Shown: positions 47,787-58,677, counted from the stretch's first letter. The stretch: DNA of 64,000 bases from Anthostomella pinea (GCA_963556695.1 CAUWAG010000012.1:4712001-4776000), one strand, 5' to 3'. The notes: generated by a model from the letters alone, not told the origin. Made by a program: numbers and translations.

Positions 47787-50688
47787 CTAGACGTTGAGCT
47801 CGACGACGGCGGCCCCTTCGATGTGAGCCTTGTACGGCTTGATCAGCTCTTGAAGCTCACCGCCTGGACCGCAATACCGCTCCACAATCTCGGCGCTGCG
47901 GCCGATGTACATTTCCGGGTTCATCATGCCGTCGAGTTCGTCGTGGACCGGTGCAAAGAACTCCGTATTCCGGATTCTTGCAATCAGGTCGTTCGGCTTG
48001 CCCTCCGTCTTCACGACATGTCCAGCTTCGTGAGCTAGAACACGAATGTGCTCGTGAGCTTCCTGCCGGGATTTTCCCTTGCTAACCATACGCACTGACA
48101 GAACGTTAGCTAGCTTCCGACGGAGTGTAGGGCTATGCATTGCTTACTGATGATGTTTTCTGTCACCATGAATGGGAGTTCGGCCATGACTCGTGCGTGC
48201 GCCACCGGCTGGTACACTACCAATCCGCTGGTGACCGAGTCGAGACTGAGGAGGATGGCATCTGCAAGCAGGAATGACTCCCTGCAACAAACCATGTTAG
48301 CAATGAATTGTCCTCCAGGAATGTGGGTTTAGCGGAGCGGCTGAGATCGTATGCCACGGAGATGAATGCTCGGGCAGAAGTAAGCGCTGCGAGGAATTCG
48401 TTGAGGGGTCGTGCAAGATGCCTTCCCGCACAGTGCCGCCGATCAAAAGGTGCAGCTTGTATGTTCGATGGTATGGTGAAAGGGGTAAGGCGAATAGTTG
48501 CTTACGGGATATCAATACGACGTATCGCGCTGTCATCAAGCGTCCGCTCTGTAAAGTTTAGGTTAGTCCCGCCATAGTAAAATGTTCCACGAAAGTAGCC
48601 TCCTTGGTCAGGAGGTTGAGCCCGTATTTGTTGTCGACATGGTTAAGCGAGCATTAGCTACGTACCCATCCTGCAGCGATAGTTAGCGGTCATCGTTTCC
48701 CAAGTAGTTCAAGTTCCATACAATGTGGTACCAATACAAGACGATTGTGACGAGGGAAGGAATAGGCAGGAAAGAAAACAAAGGAGAAGTTTGAGTAACT
48801 CACCACTGATCACTGTGTGTGTTTGCAAAATTCATAGGCTTCGAGCCCAAAAGACGTGAGAGACTGTAGATTCTTTCAGACATCATCGGATCTGCAGCAT
48901 ATGGTGTCAATAATCACTTGTCACGGTGATGACTCGGATGCCGTAGGTCGATCTTATCGCCAATTCGACGCAAGGGGGAGACTGACTTCTCTTGTAGGCC
49001 ATCGCAGAACTGGGATTGAAGTCAGTGAATACCAACTCAAATCATTCATTGGCCGTCAAAGAGGTCTCTTCAGAATAGCAAAGATTTTCCAAAGGCCGTT
49101 GAGCCCAGGGTCTAGTGTATTAGATGGTACTCACGATCCAATTTGATCCTGCAGGATTCCTAAGTCAGTCACATGGCGTAGTACAACTTCAACGTGGCAC
49201 AGATCGCAGCAAATAAGCAGCTCGGAAAAACGGCTCCGTGGCAAGGTCGGAATGGGACAACTCACTTTACCGAATGGTTCCTCGATCTCTTTCCAAGACG
49301 CCAGATGGCGAAGGTCGCCACATATCTTTTGAGCCGTAGGGCCCAGGCCCGCAACGGCATTGCCGATGAGTACTGCAGCGTGATAAGCAGGTGCTTACTA
49401 TAACGGAACCATATTGAAACATGTTGTGTTCCCGGACCGAACCTGGTAAAGGGGTACGAGAGGATACTTACAATCGACCTTCCTGCTGTATGTCTGCGTA
49501 GATACTGGATAGCAAGCTGGGAAGCCAGCCTTCTTGCAGAGAAGTTCGTTGAGCTTGTCACACTTGGAGGAATCGTTCTTGAAGATCTCCATGAACGAGG
49601 CTTGGGTGCCAGTCGTGCCCTGGGCGCCTGTCATGTGTCAGTGTTGATTGAAGATTAGGTCAGCTGCGAGATGGTACCTCGAAATTTCAGTCCGTCTCGG
49701 ACGTGCTGAATGTTCTCCAAGTCGAACTGCAAGTCCTGGGCCCATTGGGCTGCCCGTTTCCCGATGGTAATCTGTCCTCGAATGAGAGAGCTCCTTGCCG
49801 AGTCCCTACTTCCAGGCTGTGAAAGATAGGGAGCGGGATAAGTATTGGTTACTTACAAGTTGGGCTGGTAGGATTTTAGGTCAGTCAAGGCATCTTCAGT
49901 GACTCCGAAAGCGGAATGCTTACCAGGCTGGAGGTGGGTGTAGCCCAAAGTAGGCTGTGCTCGTGTGAGTGCAAATCGAGTCCGTGAGAGCGCTAGGCTA
50001 GCTTACCGTCGCCTTCCATTCAAGGGCGAACTTGGCCAGGTTCGATATTACTTTGGCCAATTTTGGGAGCAGCAGGTCCAGGGCGTTCCGCATGAGTATT
50101 AGCTCAGCGTTATCAGTGACATAGCAGCTCGTGGCCTGGAAAAGAGAAGAGGCGAGTAAGCAAGTATGGCCAGCCACGCAAAGATAGCAATCATCAGAAG
50201 ATAGAGAAGCTCATCTATCAAAGACTCACGCCGTAGTGAATGATACCGGCGGCAGCAGGGGCCACCTCGCCGAAAGCATGGACGTGGGCCATGACATCAT
50301 GCCGTCGCCTCTTCTCCTCGACGCGGGCAACCTCGAAGTCGTTGTCGGTCAGGGTCAGGTGAGAGCGCATCTGATCGAGGGCCTCGTCGGTGATGGTGTC
50401 GATGCCGAGCTCCTTCTCACTCTCGGCGAGATAGAGCCAGAGCTGTCTGCAGACGACGTGAGTCTCGAGTCTCGAGTCTCGAGCGGTGCCGAGGTGTCTG
50501 GTGTTTGGGCCGGCTTACCTCCACGTCGAGTGGCGGGAGCGCTGACTGAACAGCTGAGACATCTCACGGCTGCAGTAGCGGGTTGTCAGGGAGGTCTGGT
50601 AGTTGTCGAAGACGGACGAGCCGAGACTGGCCGTCTTCTTGCCCAGCTCCAGGACCTGGGCCTGGATTTCCGTGACGTGATCTGCCAT
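47787..50688 (-). CDS. ade13: Adenylosuccinate lyase, intron-rich copy with microexons
   Basis: I resolve 15 exons: 50688-50519, 50446-50230, 50135-50007, 49954-49924, 49864-49857, 49771-49678, 49627-49472, 49372-49271, 49159-49135, 49009-48987, 48891-48804, 48670-48666, 48548-48506, 48281-48148 and 48094-47787. They sum to 1533 nt, or 510 residues, near the family's usual ~480. Family motifs appear in order: [41 protein letters not shown], the signature loop [27 protein letters not shown] and [10 protein letters not shown]. The enzyme cleaves adenylosuccinate and SAICAR in purine synthesis. Exons 5 (8 nt) and 12 (5 nt) are microexons needed to keep frame and motif. The signature loop has MMSE where most homologues have MRSE or MRCE. 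Whether this is the housekeeping copy or a divergent paralogue cannot be told from the window. Exon 9 is the least certain (its acceptor could differ). Confidence 0.82.
50461..50483. repeat. Tandem AGTCTCG repeat in intron 1 of the adenylosuccinate lyase gene
   Basis: Three copies of a 7-nt unit plus partial copies, entirely within the 72-nt first intron (50447-50518). Confidence 0.85.
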
Positions 50689-51666
50689 GGTGCCGTTGAT
50701 TCTGGAGTCTGGAGTCTGGAGATCGGTCAGCCGCTGCTGTTTGTGGTGTACTCGGTGCAACACACCGGTACTCACGTGGTGTATAGGTGTACTAAGGATA
50801 GGTGGTTGTGGCCAGCTGAAATCCGTGCCCTTGTAGGTACTGCACTGGGATATAAATGTTTCCCTCCCGGCTGTCGTCCCCAGTTTAATTTCTGCAGCTC
50901 ACAGTTTTTTTCTCATGTGGTCATGCAGGCCCGCAGAATTGACTCGGAATCCAAGCCACGATATGAAGGGTCAGCCACAATAACCCCGCCAGGTTCAACC
51001 GTTCAACAGCGCGGGGACGGGGACCCCGCCAATGACGTGCACATCTAAGGTGAATAAGGTACGTACCGTGCATGTGGCTGTGGCTAATATAGTGACTGCA
51101 TGATTCAAGATCCCAGCAGCCCACAGACATGGAGTGCGAGATAACTTCAGTGCAAGAACCACAACAGCCAACTTTACTGACTAGATAACCTCTTTTCGAC
51201 ACAGCCAGGAAATTTGGTATGGCAGTTCGGGCGCCTCCACGTCCGTACCGCGAGGCGGCGGGGTCGGGCGTCCTTTTCCGAGTGCATCTTAAGCGACTTC
51301 CACCTCCCCCTTTCCACGGGGTCACCTTGGCGTTGAGCTCTGCTGCTTTGGCCAGCTGGTGTCATTTCTAACTCGGCTCCCTTGATGGTGCTCGGCCATG
51401 GAGCCCCTTCATTATTATCCAGTACATCCAACACGCCATATTCAGATTCCTTAGGGCCAGCGCATCTATCGTCGTCTTCGACGGGCTATATCGCATTCCT
51501 AGCAGCAACGTTGTCCGACGTGGGAGACCCCGGATACGTGGCTCCACATAACGACTAGTCGCAATGACCCTCGTCTCCATTGCCCAAAGCTTTTGATGCC
51601 AGATCGCTGGCTTCCACACATCTGGAATTCCGTGCTTCGTGGGTTCGCCCGGAGATGCCTGAGTGG
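50689..51666. other. Intergenic region upstream of the adenylosuccinate lyase gene
   Basis: About 980 nt of promoter and intergenic DNA. A plus-strand frame covering 50236-51048 is largely the complement of exons 1-2 and is not a gene. Confidence 0.55.
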
Positions 51667-51884
51667 TACACTGAACTTGCAAGTTGCAAAAGTCTCCTTA
51701 CACCCCTTGTTCGGCGACTAAACGGTGTATTCATAGGAGGTGGAATAATCGTTCTGGAATAAGCATAGAAGACGGCTTATGGGATGACACCTGCTTATTC
51801 TAGGGTACTCGTTCGATTAATATGAGTGTAGCATTGGGATCCAAAGACTAATAGTGGCATGCCAGACGGAGAGGGCTGGGTGTA
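51667..51884. mobile_element. TA-family MITE, diverged copy D
   Basis: A 218-nt element with ends TACACTGAAC... and, complemented, TACACCCAGCCCTCTCCGTC. The left repeat is interrupted by about a dozen unrelated bases before AGTCTCC. Internal GGAATAATCGTTCTGGAATAAGCAT and GCTTATTCT units are those of the family. More diverged than copies A-C. Confidence 0.65.
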
Positions 51885-52004
51885 GCTCAAGCAGTCGTCT
51901 GACACAGAATGGGTCGCAAATCTCACGCATACTGATAGATATCTCTCACATTTGGTGGGTTTACTCTAGCTAGAAGGACTGGCCTCTGTTCACTTGCAAC
52001 AACA

Positions 52005-53641
52005 CTAAAGGCCCAGAATCTCGTTCGCCTTGGCAGCGATAGCCCTTGCGCCTGGGCCATCAGTATCAGCGGCAACGAGTTTTTCGAAGCCGAATGCTCG
52101 CAGTCCATTAGCACCGGCGCATGAACGGAGGTACTCTTCGGTAGGCCTGTTGACATGGTTTGCCTCGCCTTGTCCACCTGGGAAGTCCGGTCCAGGGATA
52201 CCGTTCAAGAAAGCGTTCTTCTGGCGAAGGAGATACTTTGCATTTGACTCGGTAACAGGACATATCGGGATGTACAAGACACTCGAGTCCATTTTGCCCT
52301 TGTGGACCTTATCTACGGCGTGAATTGCTTGTGGACTGTCAGTTGGGGGGCTGCTGGTGAAGGGATCAAGGGGTCTACTCACTGTCACAGTGCCACACCA
52401 CGAAGTCGCCGGGCTTGACTTGCGGCATGTGGATCATGGTCTTATCGAGCTCGAGGTGCGGATGCAACTCTGCGTTGAGCTCCTGTCCGTAACCAGGCGT
52501 CGCCCCTTGAAGCTCACTCGTCATCTCGGTGCCCGCAAACAGCCAGTTCTCTGCCGCCAGGTACTCGTCGCCTTGGGTGTCTTTGGCTTCATTGATGGGC
52601 CGGAAGAAGGGACGAAGGAGCAAGTACGCCACTGACAGTTGAAGCAGTGGGTTCACCATCAATGTGCCCTCTAGCGGCTTCGTATGGCTCATGCTTAACC
52701 AGCCCTGAAACATACGGAGCATTGAGCAGGCTCCCAGCCCGTTGTAGTTGTCCATGACTGCAGATACTCGCGTGCTGGCATCCCACGGGTCAAATTCTTC
52801 CCATGACCCCTTGAAGATCTTGTTGTAGACCCCACCGAGCCCATATCCGTGGAGTTCCCACCGCTCGACGCTACCTCCGTCGATGTGAGGACCGAGTGCG
52901 AAGGTTGCGTCGCCGGGTTGTCTGATGCGCAAGCGGTCTGCATATGCCAGCGGCTGCGATGTGGAGATGGCACTTTCGGGGTCAGAAGAATGCCACAGTT
53001 CCATGAGCGCCGTTTGGACTTTCAACAAGTTGGGATGAGCTCGTGAGCGGGTCTGCGGGCCTGACCAATACAGCTCATAGACTTGCGGGTTGCCTTCTGG
53101 ATATGCTGGTCTCTGTCAGGCCGTGTTCTTCGCACGACAGAAGTGTGGCAGTCTCACCTTTAGTCGAGGGGTTCTGGCGTACATACTCCTCAATTTCGCC
53201 CTTGAATGCACGAGCTTCGTCTTCTGGGATTACGCCTCGGATGACGGCGACTCCTCTCTTCCTAAGCTCGCCACGCAGCCTCGTGAGATCACCTTCAAGG
53301 TCCTTGAACTCTAGGCTAGGGACAATCTGTGGACCTTCTTTCGCAACCGTCTCGTTTTCGCGGCTGAGCTGAGCGAGTAGTCGTTGCCAGCTCGCAATAA
53401 CACGATCCTCGTGGCCGCTGATTAGTGTTTTCTTGAGCTCAAGGAATCGTTCAGGCAGTGGCGGTCCGCCTTTCCCGGAAAGAGACACGAATGAGTCGGA
53501 TATGTTGCCTTCCCTTTTGTCCTGAGATTGAGGCGATGCCATCATCAAGGAACGGGCTCGGGAAACACTGCGTAAAGCTGCCCTTGAAAGAGGCAACGCA
53601 GCCCAGGTCGGTATGGCGGGAGTGTTGGCGATAACCCTCAT
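52005..53641 (-). CDS. DUF1479 protein, putative Fe(II)/2-oxoglutarate-type oxygenase
   Basis: Three exons, 53641-53158, 53105-52383 and 52327-52005 (introns 52 and 55 nt), encode 509 residues. It is recognisable as DUF1479 by GELRKRGVAVIRGVIPEDEA, the YPEGNPQVYELYWSGPQ segment, LGPHIDGGSVERWE, the long MLRMFQGWLSMS...PLEGTLMVNPLL block, and WHCDTIHAV. The HxD pair (near residues 235-237) and the distal His at about 405 in TIHAV fit the iron-binding triad of cupin-type dioxygenases, the fold assigned to the family. The substrate is unknown. The first ~40 residues are Arg/Ala/Ser-rich with no acids, so mitochondrial import is possible. Intron 2 uses an AAG acceptor. It faces the regulator gene across a 599-nt divergent region, suggesting co-regulation. 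Confidence 0.82.
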
Positions 53642-54240
53642 GATTCGAAAAACGAGAACCCCCTGCCCCCTGACCCCATGGCCCTGCGGACAGACGCGTT
53701 TATATGATGAGGCGCGAAGAACGTCTTGCGGCCGCTGGAAGTGCCAAGGGCCTCGGAGCTTCTGCTTACCGTTTAGCGCTCAAGTCATCTGCCAATGTGC
53801 TCATCGTTGGTCTGACACCGTCGGCCATGGTGCAGACATCTGCAGACAGACTTCGTCTACCTACGAGAATGAGCAGAAGGCGGGGGGAGGCGGACAGGCG
53901 GACAGGCGGACAGGCGGACACGATAGGTTGTGGACTAGCCAGTCCCGACGTCGGAGCTGCCATTCTGAGCTGGCGGCGCTGCCCGGTGGGTCCCCCTTAT
54001 TCCCTTATTCCCTATCTGGTCATTGTCGGAGATGCCAAAACAGGCTACCCCGACAGCGGACCCTGAAGACCGACCCCCATTAACGTCTCTGCGCCTCTGA
54101 GGCACTTCACATTTGTCGTTAATCTCACCACGTCCTTTGGTAAAATTTCCCTTACTCTGCAGTTCCGGAAAGAGAATGCGCCCCGCAAGCTGTCCACGAG
54201 CAGGCGGAGGCGACATATCCAGCCCAGTGCCGCCGTTGCA
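53642..54240. other. Divergent promoter between DUF1479 and regulator genes
   Basis: A 599-nt region containing four perfect tandem copies of the octamer GGCGGACA (53889-53920) and CGG-containing words that could be sites for zinc-cluster regulators. No gene inside. Confidence 0.55.
53889..53920. repeat. Tandem octamer GGCGGACA, four copies
   Basis: Four exact copies in the shared promoter of two divergent genes. Each holds a CGG, the core half-site of Zn2Cys6 proteins, at 8-nt spacing on the same strand. Confidence 0.9.
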
Positions 54241-56293
54241 ATGGTGAAGTTTGTGGAATCAGACACGTCGGGTCTACCCCTGAAGCGGAAGCAGGTAGCT
54301 CACGCCTGCTCAAAATGTCGCCAAAGGAAAAAGAGGTGTACGCATGTGTCAACCCTATCAACCCTGTCACCGAGCAAGGAGCCCCAGCGTACTCTGACTG
54401 TTCGTCGCAACCAGGCACTGTCGCCTAGCAGTCTTGCTACCACGCAGCCAACCTCCCCTTCATCCCACCATGAGCCTGGGACCTCAGAAGGCCACGCCCC
54501 AAGGTTTGTCGGTGACTCGAATCCCGAGGCTATCTTCATGGAGGCCACCAGCCTCTGCCTCCACCGCGACGTCTCGGCTCCTGGAGGCTTCGGCGTCTGG
54601 CAGTTGGCCGGCGTACCCGCCTCCGGCTCGCCCTCGAGGCAGGCTGTCCAGAAGATATTGAAACCATATCTGTGGAATCATTGTCTACCCTGTCTTCCAC
54701 CACCGCCGGATTACGCCGTACTGCAGCGCATATACCTGCAGAAACTAGATCCCATATTTCCGATTCTTGGCGACATGTCGACCGCCTCTCCCGCGGACGA
54801 GGTATCGAGGATTCTACCCCAGCAGGTGATTAGCCTTGCGGCGGCGGCAGACCCCGAAGCTACCCAGCATCTTCGGTTGAGTCCTGCAGGTGCCGTGCTT
54901 CCTCGCCATGAATTCTGTGCTTCACTGTCCAACTCGATCCAGACGACACTGGACGTTGGCTTGATTACAGACCGTATCCTCCTCACTCGGATCACTGCCG
55001 CCTTGTCGCTGTACACGCAACCTAGCAGCCAGGAAGAGGCCGACATTCCTGCGCTGCTCAATAGTCGTGCGGTCCACCAAATGCATGTCAGTACCTTCTG
55101 TTCTCATGACCTCCTATTGAGAACGCGAGTTTCTCATAGTCGTAGCTTCTGATCCCTTTGTCTGGTCGGATATGACGTTCAGACTGCTCGTCTGACTGCC
55201 CTAAGGGATGATTGCTGACTGGAAGTCGGAGATAGACGCTGGGCATTCAAATGGCCGTAGACGATGCCAATGCGAAATGCGAAATGATACGGACCTTGTT
55301 CTGCTGCCTGTGGGCTCTGGATCGCCTCAACGCGGCCTTCTACGGCCGCACCTGTCTCATTCACGAGAGAGACGTGGGGTGGGACTTTGATGACTGTATC
55401 GAGAGACAAGCACCACCATTCCGTTTATTCTTATTGATAATTGGCTTGCTCGATGAGGTCATTGGCCTCTACCGACCTACCAATCGACACGAAAAGGCCA
55501 CACTCATCGAGCTGCCCATCTTCGAACAGATGATTCTCGATGCTGGTGCTTCTCGGGTATCGAACTCATGTCTGGGTGAGTATGGGACAGACCTACTTGA
55601 CGCTATGTGACGAACAACCCAAAGCTGATCCCTTCTGAAGCCTCTCTAGAGATATTCTATCACTCGGTAGCTATACTGTCTAGTCAGTCACCGGCCGATG
55701 GGACGCGTACTGCCCTGCCAGCGCCAGCGACCAATAGCCGGCGGTCGCTGGCAGCGGATCGAATAACTTCCATTGTCGGAGGGGAGTTCCTAGATCAGCT
55801 TTCATATATGCCCTTCATTCCCTACGGGGTGTCATTGTCGCTATCCGTATCGTATAGGAAGATGCGACACAGCAAGATCCCCATGTTCCGAAACCGTGGG
55901 AAGCAGGCGTTCAGGGCGAACACGATCCTCCTCAAATCACTAGACGACACATTCTGGACGGCGAAGACCATCGTGGAAAAGGCGGAGCAAGTTCTGCGGG
56001 AGATGGACAAGGCCGTCGCGTCACTTGCGCAGGAGACAGGACTGACAGAGTCATCCAAGAGGACGGCAGAGCCAACTTCGCATAGAGAACATCAACCGTC
56101 GCAGTCGGCTACGGTTGACCCTGCAGCTCACGATGCTCTTCAGGGCAGCAGCGACTGGTCGTTTCTCGAAGCAGCCCCTGATCTGGATGTGTTTGGATAT
56201 TTCGATCCGACATTCGACCTAGGCGCTGTGGATGCCGCGCTCGAGGGGAACCTGGATTTTGGAGCCTCGTCGAACTGGTTTGACTGGCAGTGA
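54241..56293 (+). CDS. Fungal transcription factor with partial Zn2Cys6 motif
   Basis: Three exons, 54241-55086, 55236-55575 and 55650-56293 (introns 149 and 74 nt), encode 609 residues. The N-terminal basic segment KRKQVAHACSKCRQRKKRC has three of the six zinc-cluster cysteines; no second CxxC follows, and instead there is a Ser/Thr/Pro linker. The rest fits the fungal-specific regulator family: RFVGDSNPEAIFMEAT, LQKLDPIFPILG, TLGIQMAVDDANAKCEMIRT, LFCCLWALDRLNAAFYGR and a C-terminal acidic-aromatic tail (FLEAAPDLDVFGYFDP, SNWFDWQ) that looks like an activation domain. It is divergent from the DUF1479 gene and upstream of the aldolase gene, so it may control them. The first intron is the less certain of the two. 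Confidence 0.78.
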
Positions 56294-57255
56294 CTGTGAG
56301 GGTAAAAGCAAGCGATTCGGTGAGGTCGCAGAGTCACACAGTATGGCAAGATGCCGATTTTCATGGTGCCACGCAAGTGTCAGCTGCCCTTTGATGCCTT
56401 CGTCTACCATTCTGGTGCTTTTCGCTCACCAGAGATGGAGCGCAAGGTCCATTATAAGATACCTCAGTCCGACCCCTGTCTTAGTAGTGAGAACCACATA
56501 CAATTAAGTATCATCGGGGAGACAAGAAAATATCGACTGGAATCGATGGCGAGACATAGATTCTATCGACGTCAAGATTATAGCTGGGCTCGGTTATGTC
56601 TTGTGGTGCCTCTTTTCCTCTATTAATTCACACGATGTCAACTGGACAATCTCTCCCCCTTTGCCTGGCTCATCATCATTTTAATTGTACGATATCCGAT
56701 ATAGACTTCTGCCCGCTTCAGAGACAACCCTCCACGGTCTTCAATATCCGCCACCGGGAAAGGGCACATCCGACTATCCTCGCTGAGTCTACCGCCGTCG
56801 ACTAGGCCCACTTGGACGCGATCACCGTAGGTACCTGGCTGTCTCGAGACGAAAATGCGATTTCGATACAGAGTATGTACAACGCGGGTGGCTTGTGATG
56901 TGTACCTACATATATAACCTTAGGTAGGTACAAAAGGCAGGTCGAACCCCGCAACACCAGGACAGTACATTCCAGGACCTCACTCAGTGAGACCTGCATT
57001 ACCCCGTGTCTCCGTGTCTCCATGTCACCTTGCAGAGACTCTTACATGCACCACATGCACCCACGGCAGATAATAGTACGCATACCCAGAGACATGATCA
57101 CGCCGTCGTCTGCGTGAGAGCCCTACTTCTTACCGTCAGTCAGACTGCGAGTCGCTGTCAGCCATTGATAAGGCTAGCAACGGGTGCCGGTCCTGTCTCA
57201 TGTGCCGCTGTGCACCTGGCAACTTGAGTTACTCTACGCCATCGAAAGCGCCAGC
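56294..57255. other. Intergenic region between regulator and aldolase
   Basis: About 960 nt without a supported gene; the right half is the aldolase promoter and leader. Confidence 0.55.
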
Positions 57256-58047
57256 ATGGAGGCCCCGGATACCATCTCGGTCACTCTCCCGCAGATCGCC
57301 AAACTCATTGACTACTCTCTCCTGCACCCCACCATGACAGACCGAGATATCCTCGCCGGATTAGAGTTGGCCAAGAAATACAAGGTTACTACGGCCTGCG
57401 TCAAGCCCTACAGCATTCCCGTCGCGAAAGACGCACTGGCCGGGTCCGGCGTGCTGATCTGTGCCGTCGTCGGGTTCCCCCACGGGAGCAGCACCACGCA
57501 CACGAAGGTACTGGAGGCCGAGGAGGCCGTCAGCGCCGGCGCGCACGAGATCGACATGGTCGTCAACGTGGGCAAGGTGCTGGGCGCCGACTGGGAGTAC
57601 GTCACCAACGAGATCCGCGCCATCAACGACACCGTGGTCAGGCACGACGCCGCGCTCAAGGTCATCTTTGAGAACGACTTCCTCGACGACGATCACATCG
57701 TCTACCTCTGCAAGATCTGCACGTCCCTCTCGGTGGCTTTCGTCAAGACGTCGACCGGGTACGGCTTTGTAAAGCAGCCCAATGGGTTCTACACCTACCG
57801 GGGCGCCACGGTGACCCGTCTGAAGCTGATGAAGGCGAATGTCGGGCCCGAGGTAGGCATCAAGGCTGCTGGTGGCATTAGGACCTTGGACGATTTGCTC
57901 TTTGCAATGTCCTTGGGCGTCAACCGAATCGGCGCATCGGCAACAGCGTCTATCATGGAAGAAGCCATCAAGCCCGGCATCAAGAATACACCAACAGAAG
58001 TACCGTTGGTCCCGATGGTTGGAGATGCCGAGGGCGGGGAATATTGA
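57256..58047 (+). CDS. deoC: Deoxyribose-phosphate aldolase
   Basis: Single exon of 263 residues. It starts at an ATG directly before the first conserved helix (IAKLIDYSLLHPTMTDRDI). Class I aldolase features are complete: Asp100 in HEIDMVVNVGK, the Schiff-base Lys164 in AFVKTSTGYG, and Lys203 in GIKAAGGIRT; the phosphate-binding end reads LGVNRIGASA. The enzyme splits 2-deoxyribose 5-phosphate into acetaldehyde and glyceraldehyde 3-phosphate, the last step of deoxynucleoside breakdown. An upstream in-frame extension exists only without a better start. High GC at third positions and the absence of introns are compatible with a bacterial-like family but do not prove transfer. It lies downstream of the regulator gene on the same strand. 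Confidence 0.92.
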   Translation: MEAPDTISVTLPQIAKLIDYSLLHPTMTDRDILAGLELAKKYKVTTACVKPYSIPVAKDALAGSGVLICAVVGFPHGSSTTHTKVLEAEEAVSAGAHEIDMVVNVGKVLGADWEYVTNEIRAINDTVVRHDAALKVIFENDFLDDDHIVYLCKICTSLSVAFVKTSTGYGFVKQPNGFYTYRGATVTRLKLMKANVGPEVGIKAAGGIRTLDDLLFAMSLGVNRIGASATASIMEEAIKPGIKNTPTEVPLVPMVGDAEGGEY

Positions 58048-58463
58048 GACGAACCAGTTCAAGAGCCGCTACATAGTATCATTGGCGGAAACATCTGCTT
58101 CTTCTCTAATTGTGTGGCCTATAATTGATACCACGACTCACTCCAGCCGCAGTAGTAAGGCGAAGCACGAAGATAGGGCTCCATAACCAACACCATGATT
58201 GGTACGGACGGTCTAGATCAGTGCAAGTGCTATAAGGTGTATAACCATGCGACTGGTAAACGCATTACCAGTGAGGACAAAGCGAGTCTAAGCCAGGGAA
58301 CCGAGACACGGCATCAGAGTTGATATGAATGGTATGCTGTTGATGCTCTTCAGTTCCTACTTCTCGTTAAGGTGAGGGATACACAATATCAATCTTCAAA
58401 TATGTGCCTGTATCAATAGTCCCTCGCACACGTTGGCACGGCTTCTCAGTCCCCTGTTCTGGG
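58048..58463. other. Intergenic region downstream of the aldolase
   Basis: About 415 nt of 3' flank up to the next MITE. Nothing recognised. Confidence 0.6.
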
Positions 58464-58677
58464 TACACTGAACCCTCATAAGTCTCCGTATACCCCCGTC
58501 CAGCATAACGGTATATTCGTCGAATTCGAATAAGCACACTGGGATAAGCATTGAGAGCGATGTATCAAACCGGGGCTGCTTATTCCTGTATGCTTATTCC
58601 AGTATTTCCGACTATCCTACTGATAATCTGAAGTCTTGCCAACATGCGCGTGCGGAGACTTGTGGGGGCTCAGTATA
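58464..58677. mobile_element. MITE, TA-flanked (copy C)
   Basis: A 214-nt element with the left end TACACTGAACCCTCATAAGT and a right end that is its complement with about five changes. Internal units GAATAAGCACACTGGGATAAGCAT and TGCTTATTCC...TGCTTATTCCAG are clear. It is most similar to copy B, sharing GGTATATTCGTCGAAT-like sequence next to the left units. It sits between the convergent aldolase and DUF1993 genes. Confidence 0.88.

Noticed and set aside
50236..51048. 270-codon plus-strand frame
   Set aside because: Mostly the complement of exons 1 and 2 of adenylosuccinate lyase, with a tail in the promoter.
56925..56965. Possible tRNA B-box on the minus strand followed by T-rich sequence
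   Set aside because: No A-box or acceptor-stem pairing could be built around it.
57361..58062. 233-codon minus-strand frame
   Set aside because: Complement of the GC-rich aldolase gene; the aldolase active-site residues are all on the plus strand.
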